Source of the DNA: Xestospongia muta
Taxonomy: Eukaryota > Porifera > Demospongiae > Haplosclerida > Petrosiidae
Reading direction: 5' to 3'
DNA: 64,000 nucleotides
Assembly (NCBI GenBank): GCA_963693285.1
Contig: OY848927.1
Coordinates: forward strand, 4,144,643-4,208,642
Position numbers and translations under genes: made by a program. The notes under the pieces were generated by a model, which was not told where the DNA came from, searched no databases, and was given only the letters and a program-made list of their open reading frames with translations. The number at the start of each line of letters is the position of its first letter. Position 1 is the stretch's first letter. Shown here piece by piece: positions 36,300 to 49,799 of the stretch.

Positions 36300-38102
36300 C
36301 ACAAATAGTACATGTATATCAACATAACAACATTATGGAAATATAGTGTGTCGTAGTTGATATTTGATTAATGGTTGAAAGAGGTCTAAAAGCAAGTAGG
36401 ACTTGTGTCAACAATAATTCACTTAGTTAATTGGTCATTTGAGAAAAGCATACAGACATGTTATACGGTTGATGCTTTTAGTTATACATACATTATAAAT
36501 AGTAATGAATACAACTGTCAACAACATGATATACCAATTAAATTGTGAACTATAAATATAACATTTCACATTTCAAAAGATTTAAAAGAGAACAGTATCA
36601 TTTATTTTTAATTATTGGATTTTCATTGATAGCATTTTGCATAAAAATCTATCTGTTTAAATCTGCTTGTTTGTGTAATTCTACTGGTACCTGCATGCAA
36701 AAAAAGGATATGACGAACTGTCCTTAAATTGTTTTATACTATATATATATATGGGTATGTTTGTTTTCATCATTTTATTGTATTGCTACATTTAAGTACT
36801 TAGTATAATTTTGATTATAAAGACTAACAGAATTGATTTTAATACTTAGGGCTAAAATCCAAACATGCAGTATACATGTATCATGTAGGCACAAATTATT
36901 TTGTTTATGTCCTTTCTTCCTTTACAAGTCATTAACAAAGTAAACATATTAAAAGAAACACAACAGTAATTACATTATACAAATGTATACATATCAGCAA
37001 TAGGTTATATACCAGGTAGTTAATTAACTACATACATGGTCAATTATATCTATGTGTATATTACTAAGTAGTCATTAACATGCACTTATTCTTAGAATTA
37101 TTATAATGTAAAACCATATAAGAAATCCTGGAGGGAATAAAAACTTACTTACTAGAATGACATCTTAGTTGATATGGTTTAGACGTAACACATGTCAATG
37201 TACTTGTGTAGTGTTGTAATACTAGTAGACTTCAGAATATTAAATCTTGCAACTACATTTGCTTGAGCCAACCTTCAGAATCCCTGCTCACAACATTTGA
37301 CTACACCTTCAACAAGCAGTGATAACTATTTGTCCGGCAGTCATTTATAATAATAAATGCATGCAGGATTTTTATTTTAATATAAAATAATGTATAAAAG
37401 TTAAATGACATATATAGCTAAAATTATAGGTTAAATTGGAAGTGGCATTGAATACATGCTAAAATAATGATTTGTTCAATATTGGTAAATTTTGTAAACA
37501 CAATAGTAGTTTTAAAGGTAGTAGTCATTATAATAGCAGTCATTGGTTCATTAGCCATACCAAAATCTGGTCCTAAGGTCTTGTGTCCCTATGTCCAGTC
37601 CTATCCACAAAAATTTAGCTATCTTTGTTTGAGATAAGTGGTCTTAGGATTACCTTTTAACTTGGATATATAATCTGATGATTACTTATACAAACACTAT
37701 GTATGCTTTATTAGGTATCAATATTTTCAGATAATAAATGACCAATCTAATGAACCAGCAAGTGTCTGGTTCACTACACTAACAAAATGACAATCATGTT
37801 GTGATAAAATATTGTCTGCCAAATTTTTGTCTTAGAATAAAGTAATTTAGTATTATCCAAAACTTCATTCTAGTCAGAAACAGCTATACTCTATCACATT
37901 GACTCTGATGTATCAGTATATATGTGTCAGTAGTAATCTACATATTGGGTATTTACTACTGTACTGTATTTGTGTAATTGATACATAACTGTTTTCAAAA
38001 TAATGTGTGTAGAGAAAATATATTCATTTCTGCCAACTACTGAATTTTCAAATCAAATAAACACTTATTAGGTATCAACATTGTCATAGTTTGTTGTGTT
38101 CT
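36300..38102. other. Spacer between genes E and F
   Basis: No gene recognised. It corresponds to 49800-52421 but lacks about 0.8 kb present there (junction near 37341-37365, counterpart about 50850-51680). The last 180 bases resemble the gene D 3' flank at 23200-23400, showing that F has been joined to sequence normally beyond its tail exon. Confidence 0.5.
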
Positions 38103-41100
38103 CTACAATTGTTTAACTATCTCTGATGCTGTAAGGAGACCATTACTAGCAGCATAGATGAAAGTAGAGGAGAAAGTCAGAATATTATTAGAACAAGATT
38201 GACTACTTTCTTTAAAGGAAGCATTATCTAATGAACAACTACAGAAGAGCTGAGCATGTCCCTTTATAGCAGACTCTATTACTGGGATGTGGTGATCCTG
38301 TAAAGAAACAAACATTAATGCTTCATTATATGTAGCTTACATTCCATTGATGACAGCTATCAACTTTAAAGTTTAGTGTTAGGACAGCTAAAATTAGATA
38401 TCATTATATATTACAATATGTAAAATATCTAACCTTCTTCCTTCAAATATACACTTGATTTAATCTCAATGACTGTATTATTGACTACACACTTATACAC
38501 TCCATATTTACTACCAGTTTGATCTTCCTCAGTATTATAGACTAATTGAGATGATCCAATAGTGTTAGTAATAGACAGTCCATTCTTCATCAGTGTAATG
38601 TTATAATATAGAGGATAACCACCACTAACTGAACACACTAATTCAGCATTAGATGTTGAGTTAAAACTGGTTTTATCTGTTCTCAAGTTTACTGATGGAG
38701 TTTCTATAATAAAGATTTAATCATAATGTTATATTTAGTTGTATTAGTACTAACCATAGTATTCCAGTCTTTGTACTATAGAATCTATGACAATAGTTGA
38801 TAAATTAAGATAACTGGAAGAAGTCAGGAAGTTTTGGTATGAGTTACTACAACTCAAAGATGAGAGTACTGTTGAAGATGTAACAGTTAGTTGAGACTCA
38901 TAATATCCAGAGTCTAACACAGTAGGATTCTTAATACTCAAACTATAATAAGGTTCAGAATATAATCCTAAGTGACTACTGATCATTCCTGAGGTAACCC
39001 TATTACCATCATGATACCAAAATACTTGTGCCTCATTACTGTATTGTTTGTCCACATTAAGAAAACTAATGACTACAGCTTTCTGGGTTGTCTTATTAAA
39101 ACAAGTTACAGGATAAGTAGAAGATGAACATCTAGCTGACTTTGTAATATCATCTTTATCTCCTAAATTAATAGCAAGTCTATGTTAGTTATACAAAGTG
39201 TCCTAGCTTACCCTCAACAGAGACATAGAACACAGTAGGACTCAATACTGGATAGTGTCTTAGAAGTTGTAGGACTTTCTGTTCACAGTCTCTATTGTAT
39301 TGATACAGTCTCAGACCATCAAATTTAACAGAATATTCTCCTACATCTTCTTTAGTAATATTGGTAATAATCAGTGTCTTATTATCATTAGTAATAATGT
39401 ACTTGTTGTAGGTATTAACAATCTGTTGATCATTATGATACCAGTTGAGTTCACGAAGATAGTCAGTAATAAAACTATCAGTTATATCAACTGTGAGGTT
39501 GACATTAGACCCAATAGTAGTAGGTTTTACTTTATTACCAACAGGATTAAGAAGATCTATTCAAGAATTAATAATAGTTATAAAAATGGCTAGGGCATAT
39601 TACCTATTACAGAAATTTTAGTATATCGACTCCCCAATGTTGCTCCATTATATTTAACAATACAGTAGTAATTCCCTTGTTGTGTATGTCCTGTAGGAAC
39701 AGTCAATGTCACATTGGGATAGATGGAAATAGATTGTAATAATGTAGCTCCTGACACAGTGGTCCTCCATTGATAAGTAGTGTTAATAGGAGGACTTGGA
39801 GAGACATTACAATGAAGTGTCACATTACTACCAATAGTTGACTGGTTTGAACTCAATGATATAGTGACATTATAGAAAACAGCAGTATCTGTAATAGTAA
39901 AGAAAGTTTTTTTGTAATTTAATTCCTTTCTCTTTACCTAAACAGATAACTCCTACATCTTTACCATGATAACAATTATCTACTCCTATACCACTTATAT
40001 AAGAGCACTCAGTTAGATTTTCCTCATTGCCATGACAACCAACAGATGTCATATGAACTGGTCCAACTCCTCTTCCAAAGAATGCACCATACACGGGAAT
40101 AGCTCCTGTATATATAGAAGGTAATGGTTAATTCATTGACTAGTGAATTCCCCACTTAATGTCTGATATCCAGCTTGTCTACATGTTACTAGAGCATCTT
40201 GTTCATCCCATCCATTATTACACACACTACCCCAGTATCCATCAAGACATATTTCAACTCTACCCTCATTTAATTGACTTCCATTAGATAAACGAATAGC
40301 TCCAACATTTGTACATGACTCTGTAAAATAATAAAGATAATCCATAGTGTTATACTTATATAATACCTGACTGTGATTTAATCTGACATTCTACACCTGC
40401 TCTGATTTTGTCATACCATTGACCTAACTCTCTATAATACCATGGATTATAATAATTAGAACAATTATTCAGTGATGTTTCATTTCCAGTACAACCAAAA
40501 TATTGATAGCCAACTCTTTTACTTTTAGTTTTCCAAATTATATCTGTGATAGCTACTGACCCTACAATAAGCTAAATTAACTACTATCATATGAAATATT
40601 TATCTTACAATTGTCATAATATCCAAGTTGTCTACATACAATTTTAGCATGAGAATAAAACCAATAATTAGCCCCAGTTGTCATCCATATTCCATCTATA
40701 CATATCTCAACTTTGCCTTCATTATCACTTTCTCCATCCACTAAATGAACCAACCAATTAGTACAGTTGACTACATCTGTAGATATAAAGGAATTATTTA
40801 ACTAGTGTTAAGTATAGTAGCAATATTTTGACCTGGACAATAGATTCCAGCAGTATAAGTACATGTACTACGATATCCATAGTTATACTTTGAGCATTGC
40901 GTTAAAGATGTTTCACTACCTATACAGTTAAATCTATCCCATACTAATGGTGCAGTGTCTTGACTTCCTCCAAAGAATGAATACTGACTATAAGCATGCC
41001 CTTTAAATGAAGAATAATTAAAAACTGAATAATAATTACTGTGGGCATTAAACTTACAGTTGCTGTTAGAGAATCCAAGTTGTCTACATGCAACATTTCT

Positions 41101-43125
41101 ATTTGCTATGGAATACCAGTAATCACCACATATAAATCCCCACACTCCACTTCTACATACTTGTATGTCACCTTCATTTGTATTATTTCCTCCAACTAAT
41201 CTGATATTTCCCTCAGTACAGTTTGTAGGGTCTGAAAGAATACATAAGTCATAGTCACTGCAGTTTTAACGATATATTATCTTACTATAACATCTGACTC
41301 CAGCAGTATAACCATAATAACAATAAGAACAACTATAATCGTTATAACAGGATGAAAAATTTTGGGGACTACATGACAATAGAGATGTCTCTGAGCCGCC
41401 ATAATTACAATGAACATTCCAAATAAGTTGTTGTGAGTTTTCGTCTCCAAATTGTGATGATCTATAAAATGATGCCCCTAGAATATCCACAGTTAATACT
41501 ATGTATATACTAATGAATACAAGTTTACATGTTGGGTCATATCCCAGTTGTCTACAGACAACTTGAGCATCTCTTCTGTCCCAAGAGTAACCACAGACAG
41601 TTCCCCATTCTTTATTGACACATATTTCTACTCTTCCTTCATGTGGAGTGGAACCATTTACTAATCTAATGTTACCATGAGTACAACCAGTGGAAACTAT
41701 GAAAATATAAATATTGAATCATATAATATATAATATAAAAAACCTTTTTCCATACACCTAACTCCAACATCAGTGGAGTGACTATACCAATAAGGATATA
41801 AGCCAAAACTACAGTCATCCAGAGTAAGTTCATTTCCATTACAACCAAGGTTCACAAAAATAACAGGACCTGATCCTTGTTTATAGTTTCTAAATATCAG
41901 TACACCTATATAGAACAAACTAAAGTTATCACAGTCCAGAGTGCATCTTAATTTACGTGGTTCCTGATGACCCAACCTCCTGCAGACAACTTTCCCATCA
42001 TTTACATCAAACCCATAATAGGATACAGTCCCCCATACTCCATTACTACAGTACTCTACTCTGCCCTCAACCTTGTTAGGACCATTAGGCCCGACTAGAC
42101 GCATAGAACCACTTGGACAGCTGTCTGTGTGCAAGAATGATAAAATAATCAATCAATATAATCCTGTATATTACCAATTATTATCTCTCCCATACATCTG
42201 ATACTTGCTCTAAGATAAACACCAGGATATGAGAAACAAGATGAACCACTGGTATGAAGGCAGTCCAATAAACCTGTTTCATTTCCAATACATCTCCAGT
42301 CTGTTAGTGTTGGTATTCCATGTCCAGTACCAAAGTAGTTAGATGATAAAGACTGTGCACCTATATATACCAAACATCAACTGATATATATATATTAGTA
42401 TTATTATTACCTGTTGCTGGTAGACCTAACTGTCTACAAACTACAAATGCTTCTTGATAGTTAAAACCATTATAACACAGAGAAGTCCAAGCTCCATTAT
42501 AACACACTTCAACAGTTCCTTCATTTGATACCAGTCCATCAGTGAGATGAACATCACCTTGTGTACAGGAGTTAACTAGAATATAAAATTATGATAATTA
42601 TGTGATTAGTAGTACAGTATCTATACCTGGACAAACCACACTAACATCTTCATAGTGAGAGCAACCATAAGGATAGCCAATATCATATCTTCTTGTGCAC
42701 TCTAAAAGATTACTCTCAGTACCAGTACAATAGAGACGATTCAACCATATTGGTCCACTACCTTGTCCATAATATGCATATGCATAGTATGTCACAGCTA
42801 TTAAGTATTAAATTTAGTAAAAATATTTTACTCTCACTTTGTCCTCCATCTACTTCATATCCCAGTTGTCTACAAGCAACTTTAGCATCATTAGTGTCAA
42901 AAGAGTCATCACATACTGTACCCCAGACAAAATTTATGCAAATCTCTAGTCGTCCATAATAAGTACCTCCATTTACTAACCTTAAAGATCCATGTTCACA
43001 ATAGGCATTACATTGACCTTTAAACAGAGAATAGTCAAACTTAGTGAGTATATATATATATATATGACAACTAGATTACCTTCAAACAATAAGACCAATA
43101 AGATTATCAAAATAAGCAACTTCAT
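38103..43125 (-). CDS. Gene F: 7 SRCR - 4 Ig protein without membrane helix or tail
   Basis: Exons: signal peptide 43080-43125 ([16 protein letters not shown]); SRCR1 42838-43017, 42627-42797; SRCR2 42411-42575, 42175-42360; SRCR3 41957-42124, 41744-41905; SRCR4 41529-41696, 41286-41477; SRCR5 41058-41231, 40833-41000; SRCR6 40609-40776, 40367-40561; SRCR7 40141-40320, 39938-40105; Ig1 39604-39888; Ig2 39212-39556; Ig3 38755-39162; Ig4 38434-38703; membrane-proximal 38341-38387 and 38103-38297. The sum is 4041 bases, 1346 residues, with no internal stop. The last exon reads as in gene D as far as TASEIVKQL and then meets a TAG: a deletion of about 0.7 kb relative to D has removed the helix and tail. 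The product would be secreted. Ig1 is two codons shorter than in other genes. Either a soluble form or a recently truncated gene; the otherwise open ectodomain favours expression. Confidence 0.75.
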
Positions 43126-43177
43126 TGTGAAAGCACAAGCCTGCCAATGTGAGCTAGTCTACTACCTTATGACTTAT

Positions 43178-43188
43178 CTTTTATAGAG
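43178..43188 (-). promoter_or_regulatory. TATA box of gene F
   Basis: Minus strand CTCTATAAAAG followed by GATAAGTCATAAGG, about 53 bases upstream of the ATG. Confidence 0.5.
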
Positions 43189-43348
43189 TGTGGATCAATT
43201 AAGAATATCTGACAAAACAAATATTACATGTGAACAGAATACACAAATAGTACATGTATATCTACATAACAACATTATGGAAATATAGTGTGTCGTAGTT
43301 GATATTTGAGAAATAATCGAAAGAGGTCTAAAAGCAAGTAGGCGTTGT

Positions 43349-43367
43349 GTCAACAATAATCCATTTA
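43349..43367 (-). promoter_or_regulatory. Conserved upstream element (gene F copy)
   Basis: gtcaacaataatccattta, identical to the gene D copy; it lies about 225 bases upstream of the ATG. Confidence 0.3.
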
Positions 43368-45068
43368 TTTAATTGGTCATTTGAGAAAAGCATACAGACA
43401 TGTTATTATTGTTATACACTTGATGGCTTTTAGTTAGTAATATATACATTATAATAGTAATGGATACAACTGTCAACAACATAATGTACCACTTAAATCT
43501 GCTCAGATAGAATTAAATCGTGATCTTACTACATTTACTTAGGCCAACCTTCAGACTCCCTGCTCAACTTTTGACCAAACCTTCAACAAGATGAAAGATG
43601 AAATTAATTAATTAATTTAAGACCCATCCTCTATTTTTAAAGGCAGTGATGACTATTGTTTGGCAGTAAGTCTATACTTTGTTGTGTATTATAAATTAAT
43701 GCTGGTCCCCACCCCCTAAACGTATTCATTAATATTTTTAACAAAGTATGACTTCCTGCTGGATAAATAACCACTACTTCTCTCAAAACGAGCGACATTT
43801 GCATCAACATTCTTATGATAGTTTTTCTTGTCACATGGTGTATATAGCATAGTGTATACATAAGTTATTAACTGTTAATAAAAACATATTAGAAGTCATC
43901 ATGTCCCTCCTTCTCCCCCTCCAAATAATTACATAATTGTAGCTAGTACAATCTGGATTAGTGAAATTATACCTTGCATGTAACCAAGAGTAGTGTGTGA
44001 TAAGAAGAAATAGACACCATTTTTTCTAGTGCTAGTTTGATGAAGCTAAAGTGCTAACTGTTATACTTCTCATAAATAGTTTTGTAGTAAAATTCATAAA
44101 CTATTGTGACAAGAAATAATAATAACAAAAAAGAATTTAATTTCATTCCTGTTTTATAAATATTATTTTGTTTATGCACATTGATGGTACATTAGTTAAA
44201 TGCATATTTTAATAATTTAGCAATTTAGTGACTACTGTAAAATTGGAGTGGTGTACTAAATTGAAATTTTAATAGAACTTTATGGTATAATATTTTAAGT
44301 ATATTCTATACCTGTAGTTTAGTGTATAGGAAGATTGAGGGGGTGGATTTTCATTTTAGTATAAAATAGTGTATAAAGGTTACATGACACATGTGCCTAA
44401 AATTATTGGTTAAATTGGAAATGGCACCAAATGCATGCTAAAATAATGACTTGTTTAAAATTGGTAAATTCTGTAAACAAAATTAATAATAGATTTAAAG
44501 GTAGTTAGTTATTATAATAACACTCATAGGTTCATTAATTATACCAACATCTGGTCCTAAGGTCATGTGTCCCCACGTCTAGCCCTATCCTAATTAGCTA
44601 TATCTGTTTGAGATAAGTGTCTTAACATTACCTTTTAACTTGGATATCTAATCTGATGATCACTTATACAAACACTATGTATGCTGTACTAGACATCAAT
44701 ATTTTCAGATAATAAATGATCAATTTCATGAACCAGCAAGTGTATAGTTTACTACACTACCAAAATGACAATCATGTTGTCATAAAATATTGTCTGCCAA
44801 ATTTTTGTCTTAGAACAACTAGTTTAGTATTATTCAAAACTTCATTCCAATCAGAAACAGCTATACTCTATCACATTGACTCTGACATTAAATATTTGGT
44901 TGTCATAGCTATTGAACAATGAAAAAAATTAATAAAGTTTAAAATAATGACACAATGCAACATAGTAATGATTGTGTGTATGTTTTAACAGCTGACTGTT
45001 GATACTAACAATGAAAACATTGAGAGTAAATTATATGTACTGCAAACAATGGCATATAACATTGAAAG
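43368..45068. other. Spacer between genes F and G
   Basis: No gene recognised; almost base-for-base the same as the D-E spacer. Confidence 0.5.
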
Positions 45069-48000
45069 TTAGTTATACAGTCCTTGATAATGATCAATGT
45101 CTTCGTATGTTGACATCATTGCTTCATTTCCTTTGCATTTCTCATTTGAGATGGCAACAGTAGCAACATCTGGTTTTATTGGCTCAATATTATTGACTGC
45201 TTTGGGATCTGTACTTGATGTGTGCCCCGTATGGTAACGTGGTATACTGTAATATAATGTTTTGTTTAGTAGCTCATTACTATCAATAGAAACAGACATG
45301 GACTCTGCAGTGTATTGTACTTCCTCTTGTGGTTTTGAAGTCTTTGTTGCTCTAGCTTTTCTTGATTTCAACAATGTAGCACTATACAATACATTAAATT
45401 ATTATAACATAATATATACTTACATGATTATAATAATGATTATTCCACATAGTATTGTAGCACTAATAAACCCAGCAAAAAACAGTCCAGTCAAAATTCC
45501 ATTATTATTGTTTTCCTTTTGATTTAAATTGGTACTGGTTATAACTTTTAATTGTTGTCCATTAACTATTAAAGTTGTATTCCTTCCTTGAAAGAAATCT
45601 GTCTCCAGTTGTTCAACTATCTCTGATGCTGTAAGGAGACCATTACTAGAAGAATAAATGAAAGTAGTAGAGAAAGTCAGATTGTTATTAGAACACAATT
45701 GACTGCTGTCATTAAATGAACCATTAACTAATTGAACAATTACATGATAGTTGAGCATGTTCTTTTATAATAGATTCTAAGAGATGACAAATTTGAAAAT
45801 AATATTTCATATAATTTCTTACATTCCATTGATGACAACTGTCAACTTGTAAATACAGAGATAGTTTAGCTAAAAATGGAATATTAAAACAATTATCATT
45901 GTGAAATATTTAACCTTCTTCCTTTAAATGCACACTTGATTTAATCTCAATGGCTGTGTTATTGACTTCACTCTTATACACTCCATATTTACTACCAGTT
46001 TGATCTTCCTCAGTATTATAGACTAATTGAGATGATCCAATAGTGTTAGCAATAGACAGTCCATTCTTCATCAGTGTAATGTCATAATATAGAAGTTTTG
46101 GTATGAGTTACTACAACTCAATGATGAGAGTACTGTTGAAGATGTAACAGTTAGTTGAGACTCATGATATCCGGAGTCTAACACAGTAGTATTGTTAATG
46201 CTGAGACTGTAATGTGGTTTTGTATATCTGCTCAATAGATCACTAGCTATTCCTGATATACTTCTCCCACCATTGTGATACCAATGTATGTTTTCTTTGT
46301 TCATATAGTCATCATTTAGGTAAGTCGACAGTATTACTTTAGTGGTTGTCTTATTAAAGCTAGTGATATAGGAATTAAGAGTTAAATATTTGGGAAAGTT
46401 GATTTTATTGACATCTGTTTCTACAGTGAAAAGTTAATAAGAGCAATTTAGTAATCACAACTCACCATTAACAGATACACAGAACAGAGTAGGACTCAAT
46501 ACTGGATAGTGTCTTAGAAGTTGTAAGACTTTTTGTTCACAGTCTCTATTGTAGTGATATAGTCTGAGACCATCAAATTTAACAGAGTATTCTCCTACAT
46601 CTTCTTTAGTAATATTGGTAATAATCAGTGTCTTATTATCATTAGTAATACTGTGCTTGTTGTAGGTAGGTATTAACAATCTATTGATCATTATGATACC
46701 AGTTGAGTTCATGTCTTCATGAAGATAGTCAGTAATAAAACTATCAGTTATATCAACTGTGAGGTTGATATTAGACTCAATAGTTGGGTATTTTACAACA
46801 GGATGTAGTAGACCTAAATGGATATTACAAAGCAGTTTGTTACTACAGAATGATCTTCATTATTTTACCTTGAATGGATATTTGTGTATGTCCTTTCCCC
46901 AATGTTGTTCCATTATATTTAACAATACAGTAGTAATTTCCTTGTTGTGTATGTCCTGTAGGAACAGTCAATGTCACATTGGGATAAGTAGAAATAGCCT
47001 GTGATAATGTAACTCCTGACACAGTAGTCCTCCATTGATAAGTAGTGTTAATAGGAGGACTTGGAGAGACATTACAATGAAGTGTCATATTACTACCAAT
47101 AGTTACAGAGGACTGGTTTGAACTCAATGATATAGTGACATTATAGAAAACAACAGAATCTGTAATAGTTTAGAAAGTTGTTCTTTAATGCCTTTCTTGT
47201 TACCTAAACAGATGACTCTTACATCGTTACCATAATAACAATCATCTACTCCTATACCACTCATATTAGAGTATTTAATTATACTGTCCTCATTGCCCTG
47301 ACATCCAACAAATGTCATATGAACTGGTCCAACTCCTCTTGCAAAGAATACACCATATACTGGAATAGCTCCTATATATATAGAAGGTAATGATCACTAA
47401 ATTGACTAGTGAATTCCTCACTTAATGTCTGATATCTAGTTTGTCTACATGTTACTAGAGCATCTTGTTCATCCCATTCATTACTACACACACTACCCCA
47501 GTATCCATCAACTTTCATTAGATAAGTGAATATCTCCATTTTCAGATTCTATACATGACTCTACAATTGTATAAACTGTGTGACTATCTTATCATATGTA
47601 ATACGTATACCAGACAGTGTTAGATTCTGACATTCCACACCTGCTCTCATTTCGTGATACCAAGAACTTAAATAAAAAGAATTAAGTGTTTCATTATTTG
47701 AACAATTATACAATGATGTTTCATTTCCTGTACAATTAAAATGATAACCAATTCTTGTATTGTTGTTTCACACTATATCTGTGATAAAAACTGACCCTAT
47801 AGTTATATGATAATCATTTAGTGATTATAACGTTGACCTTACAAGTATCATTATATCCAAGTTGTCTACATACAACTTGAGCATTACTATAAGACCAACT
47901 GGATACAAGTGTTGTCATCAACATTCCATCTATACATATCTCAACTTTGCCTTTATTATCACTTTCATCATCCACTAAATGAACTGACCAATTATTGCAG

Positions 48001-49688
48001 TTGCCTATATCTGTAGATATAAGTTAATAAATACTGATAGTTGTGATTAGTTGGTTCACCTGAACAATAGATTCCTGCAGTCTCAGTACATGTACTGTTG
48101 TATCCATAGCTGTAGTTTGAGCACTGAGTTAGAGATGTCTCATTGCCTCCACAATCAAATCTATCCCATACTAATGGTGCAGTGTCTTGATTTCCTCCAA
48201 AGAATGAAGACTGAGTATAAGCATGCCCTGAATTATTAAATACTATTATGAAGTGATATAAATATATTAACTTACAATTACTGTTCTATGATAAAATAAA
48301 AGTGTCTACATACAGTGATACTGTCTGGGTAGTTCAAGTTATCACTACATATAAATCCCTACACTCCACTGCTACATATTTGTATATCTCCTTCATTTGG
48401 ACTATTTCCTCCAACTAATCTGATATCTCCTTCAGTACAGTTTGTAGAGTCTGAGAGAAGTAGAACAAGAATTGTAATATTATTATCTTACTATAACATC
48501 TGACTCCAGCAGTGCGACCATAATAACAGAATAGACTAGGATCTTGTTGATAACTACAATTCAATAGAGATGTCTCTGAACTATTACACAAGACATTCCA
48601 AATAAGTTGTTGTAAGTCTCCATCTTCAAATTGTGATGATCTATAAAATGATGCCCCTAGAATATCCACAGTTAATACTATGTATATACTAATGAATACT
48701 AGTGTACATGTTGGGTCACATGGGAGTGGAACCATTTACTAAACAGATATCATCTCTAGTATTTAATGTACAACATGTTAAATAGTTATAGCTACTTATA
48801 TTACATACCTTCATTCATACATCTGATTCCAACATCAGTTGAATGAGATGAAGAGTATAAAGGTAAATTAGAATTACAATTAGCTAAAATAGACTTTTTT
48901 TCAACACACTCAAGAGAATTAAATAGTACAGGACCTGATCCAAACATCAACTGATATGTATTAGTATTATTACCTGTTGCTGGAAGACCTAAATATCTAC
49001 AGACTACAAATGCTTCTTGATACCCATAGCCATAATGACATACAGAAGTTCAAGCTCCATTATAACACACTTCAACTGTTCCTTCATTTGGTACCAGTCC
49101 ATCAGTGAGACGAACATCACCTTGTGTACAGGAGTTAGCTAGAATATAAAATTATGATAATTATGTGATTAGTTGTATAGTATCTATACCTGGACAAACC
49201 ACACTAACATCATATGTGTGAGAGCAAGAATAAGTAGCATACCCAATAATAGATCCTCTTGGACATTGCAAAAGATTACTCTCAGTACCAATACAATTGG
49301 GATAGTTCAACTATATTGGTCCACTACCTTCTCCATATTGAGTATATGGATTGTATGTCACAGCTATTAAGTACTGAAATGCACGAAGTAATATTTTTAT
49401 TCTCACTTTGCCCTCCATCCACTTCATATCCTAGTTGTCTACAAGCCACTTTAGTATCATTAATGTAAAAATAGTCATGACATATTGTGCCCCAGACAAA
49501 ATTTATACAAATCTCCAGTCATCCATAATAAGTACCTCCATCTACCAGCCTTAAAGATCCATGTTCACGATAGGCATTACATTGACCTTTAAACAGAGAA
49601 TAGTCAAACTTAGTGAGTATATATATATGACAAGTAGATTACCTTCAAAATACAAGACCAATAAGATTATCAAAATAAGCAACTTCAT
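45069..49688 (-). pseudogene. Gene G: pseudogene, copy of E with an extra deletion
   Basis: Signal-peptide exon 49643-49688 (as in E). It shares with E the SRCR1 TAG (49311-49313), the SRCR4 collapse near 48720, the SRCR6 TGA (47768-47770), the SRCR7 deletion and the Ig3/Ig4 fusion near 46089. It differs in lacking SRCR2 second half, SRCR3 first half and part of SRCR3 second half, removed by the 479-base deletion at 48940/48941. The SRCR1 second-half acceptor is intact here (it is mutated in E), and the extra base of E near 35696 is absent. The tail exon 45069-45388 is the same as in E. Confidence 0.8.
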
Positions 49689-49739
49689 TGTGAAAGCATA
49701 AGCCTGTAGTTTGAGCTAGTCTACTACTTTATGACTTAT

Positions 49740-49750
49740 CTTTTATAGAG
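49740..49750 (-). promoter_or_regulatory. TATA box of gene G
   Basis: Minus strand CTCTATAAAAG with GATAAGTCATAAAG, 52 bases upstream of the ATG. It is preserved although the gene is broken. Confidence 0.45.
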
Positions 49751-49799
49751 TGTGGATCAATAAAGAACATCTGACAAAACAAATATTACATGTGGACAG

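Larger units (their letters stand above)
43268..48940. repeat. Near-identical duplicated block, copy 2
   Basis: Counterpart of 29281-34954. It ends abruptly at 48940 (ggacctgatc), where about 479 bases present in copy 1 (34955-35433) are missing; beyond the junction the two copies continue in parallel but visibly less similar. Confidence 0.85.

Noticed and set aside
36545..36727. Plus-strand 60-codon open frame in the E-F spacer
   Set aside because: The G-H counterpart near 50050 contains substitutions and small indels that break it, and no start context, splice sites or domain is evident.
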